Origin: Torreya grandis
Taxonomy: Eukaryota; Streptophyta; Pinopsida; Cupressales; Taxaceae
Direction of reading: 5' to 3'
DNA length: 64,000 nucleotides
NCBI GenBank assembly: GCA_037957365.1
Contig: JARHVA010000666.1
Location: 4,744,020-4,808,019 of the forward strand
In this document: positions 62,844 through 64,000 of the stretch, piece by piece
How the letters are laid out: every line of letters begins with the position of its first letter
Position numbering within the stretch: the first letter of the stretch is position 1
Made by a program: the position numbers and the translations under genes
The notes under the pieces: generated by a model
Databases searched by the model: none
Told to the model about the DNA's origin: nothing
Seen by the model: the letters and a program-made list of their open reading frames with translations, nothing else

Positions 62844-64000
62844 TCAAATATATTATGTAATTAATATATATTTTATTTTTTACAAAAATAATATATATTA
62901 TATAATTTAATATTATATCAAATTCTATACAATATATATTTTAATATGCGATTTATCGTAGTGGCTTCCTCCAAAGAAATTTCACCTTCTCCATCCTCAG
63001 TGTGTACAACACAATTACTAAGAAACTCTTTAAAGTGCACATAATGCCTTTGTGAACCACCAACAAGTCCACCACATAGCATGTATACTCATTATTTATC
63101 CTCCGTAGACTTTCACCACCTATGCCAACAACCCTCCCTCTTTCAACTCTTTTGTGTTTGCCCTGGAATCACTGCGTTCTTGCATACTCTCTCAACAATG
63201 GGGGGTCCCATTTTCAATCTACTGTAATATATATAATGTTTATAAGTGTGTCAATCAGAGTGTCCCACAAAAGAAAAAGAAAACACTTAGCAAAGAAAAT
63301 CACAAATTATAATAATTTACTTTGTAGATATGAGTTACGTTTAACTTGATGGATTAATGAAAAAGAGGAGGTTTTTTTTTTTTGAATTGGAAGGATCCAT
63401 GCGAGGAAGTAAAACTATATTACAGTTTATGTTCTTTTATGTAATTAATAAATTTTATTATATGTTTCAGTTGGAGCAGACATATTCGATGTGGCGCTAT
63501 GTAGAGTGTAGTGCCCATATCTTGCAATCCCCTTTATATTGTTTTTTTTATGTACATCCACACCAGCGACGTGGATAAAAATTAAGAGAGCATGAAACAT
63601 GATTTGAACATCATTCATCTCATCCCATCTCAGCGTTCCATTCTTTGACCAAAACGGTAATTTGCTAGACCCTATCACTAGTAATTCTTGTGATTGGAAA
63701 AATTCAATTTCAAGGAACCTAATCCTATGTACAACATATGTAACCCCAATTCCCTTAATCTATTAAGACAAGACAACACTAATTAGACAAAGTTCATGTT
63801 AATCATAAATGAAAACTCATTCCTTCTAGCGTAACTTGCACTTTTGAGACAACCGTTCAACTTTGTGCTTAATCTAGAATGTAAATACTTAATAAATTTT
63901 TTATTGTAGTGTTTTTGATTAATGAACTTGCAATAATAAATTGGTGGAGTCAAGCAAAAAACAACAACAAATACTCTGTGAACAGCTCAACAATTATAAA

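Larger units (their letters stand above)
61757..64000. other. Mostly gene-free right flank
   Basis: Apart from the BAHD-like fragment (62,120-62,221), no coding region is supported. Contains G12 at 62,243-62,254, a 27 bp hairpin at 62,715-62,776 and (TA)n at about 62,793-62,837. 61,940-62,480 is richer in G+C than its surroundings and may be a decayed gene edge. Confidence 0.5.

Overview
This window looks like intergenic DNA from a large seed-plant nuclear genome, most likely a gymnosperm. That assignment is inference: there is no bacterial gene organisation, almost every coding trace belongs to plant transposable elements (Ty3/gypsy chromovirus, Ty1/copia, L1-type LINE), and elements are nested and very long. 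I found no intact host gene, tRNA or rRNA. The only host-like coding trace is a 33-codon fragment resembling a BAHD acyltransferase (62,120-62,221, minus).

Layout. 1-4,576: AT-rich, no gene. 4,577-10,746 (minus), 28,739-32,992 (plus) and 38,746-43,716 (plus): three related, non-coding, 4-6 kb units that begin TGTTGA, end TCAACA or TAACA, carry a TATA box about 660-695 bp before the end and share a W-box palindrome at the start. I read them as solo copies of one giant LTR family. 10,747-22,659: gene-free, with a 2 x 321 bp duplication and a 4-unit 285 bp array. 22,660-34,230: one degraded plus-strand LINE broken into three pieces by a young non-autonomous Ty3-like element (23,421-25,995, minus; LTRs differ at 3 of 382 sites) and by one giant solo LTR. 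34,321-35,036: a foldback element. 44,873-54,240: three diverged ~417 bp repeats, the middle one split by a complete Ty3/gypsy chromovirus (45,628-53,727, minus) with no difference seen between its two 1,617 bp LTRs, a perfect CAAAC target duplication and an uninterrupted Gag-Pol frame. 57,242-61,756: an old Ty1/copia element (minus, LTRs about 10% diverged) that lacks its integrase core and carries CGACGTCGGT-type repeats in both LTRs and pol.

How the pieces relate. The three LTR elements with internal regions all lie on the minus strand, all have an initiator-Met tRNA primer site and span three age classes. The chromovirus supplies every enzyme for its own cycle. The 2.6 kb element keeps Gag-like and protease-like domains but no RT, RNase H or integrase, so it must depend on enzymes from elsewhere. 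Its termini and polypurine tract do not resemble those of the chromovirus, so that partner is not obviously in this window.

Best candidates for something undescribed: (1) the 2.6 kb Gag/pseudo-protease element, with a canonical A AAA AAG slippery site at the frame switch, a poly-Glu linker and Tyr-Ala-Trp repeats; (2) the giant solo-LTR family with a conserved inverted W-box; (3) the apparently newly inserted chromovirus.
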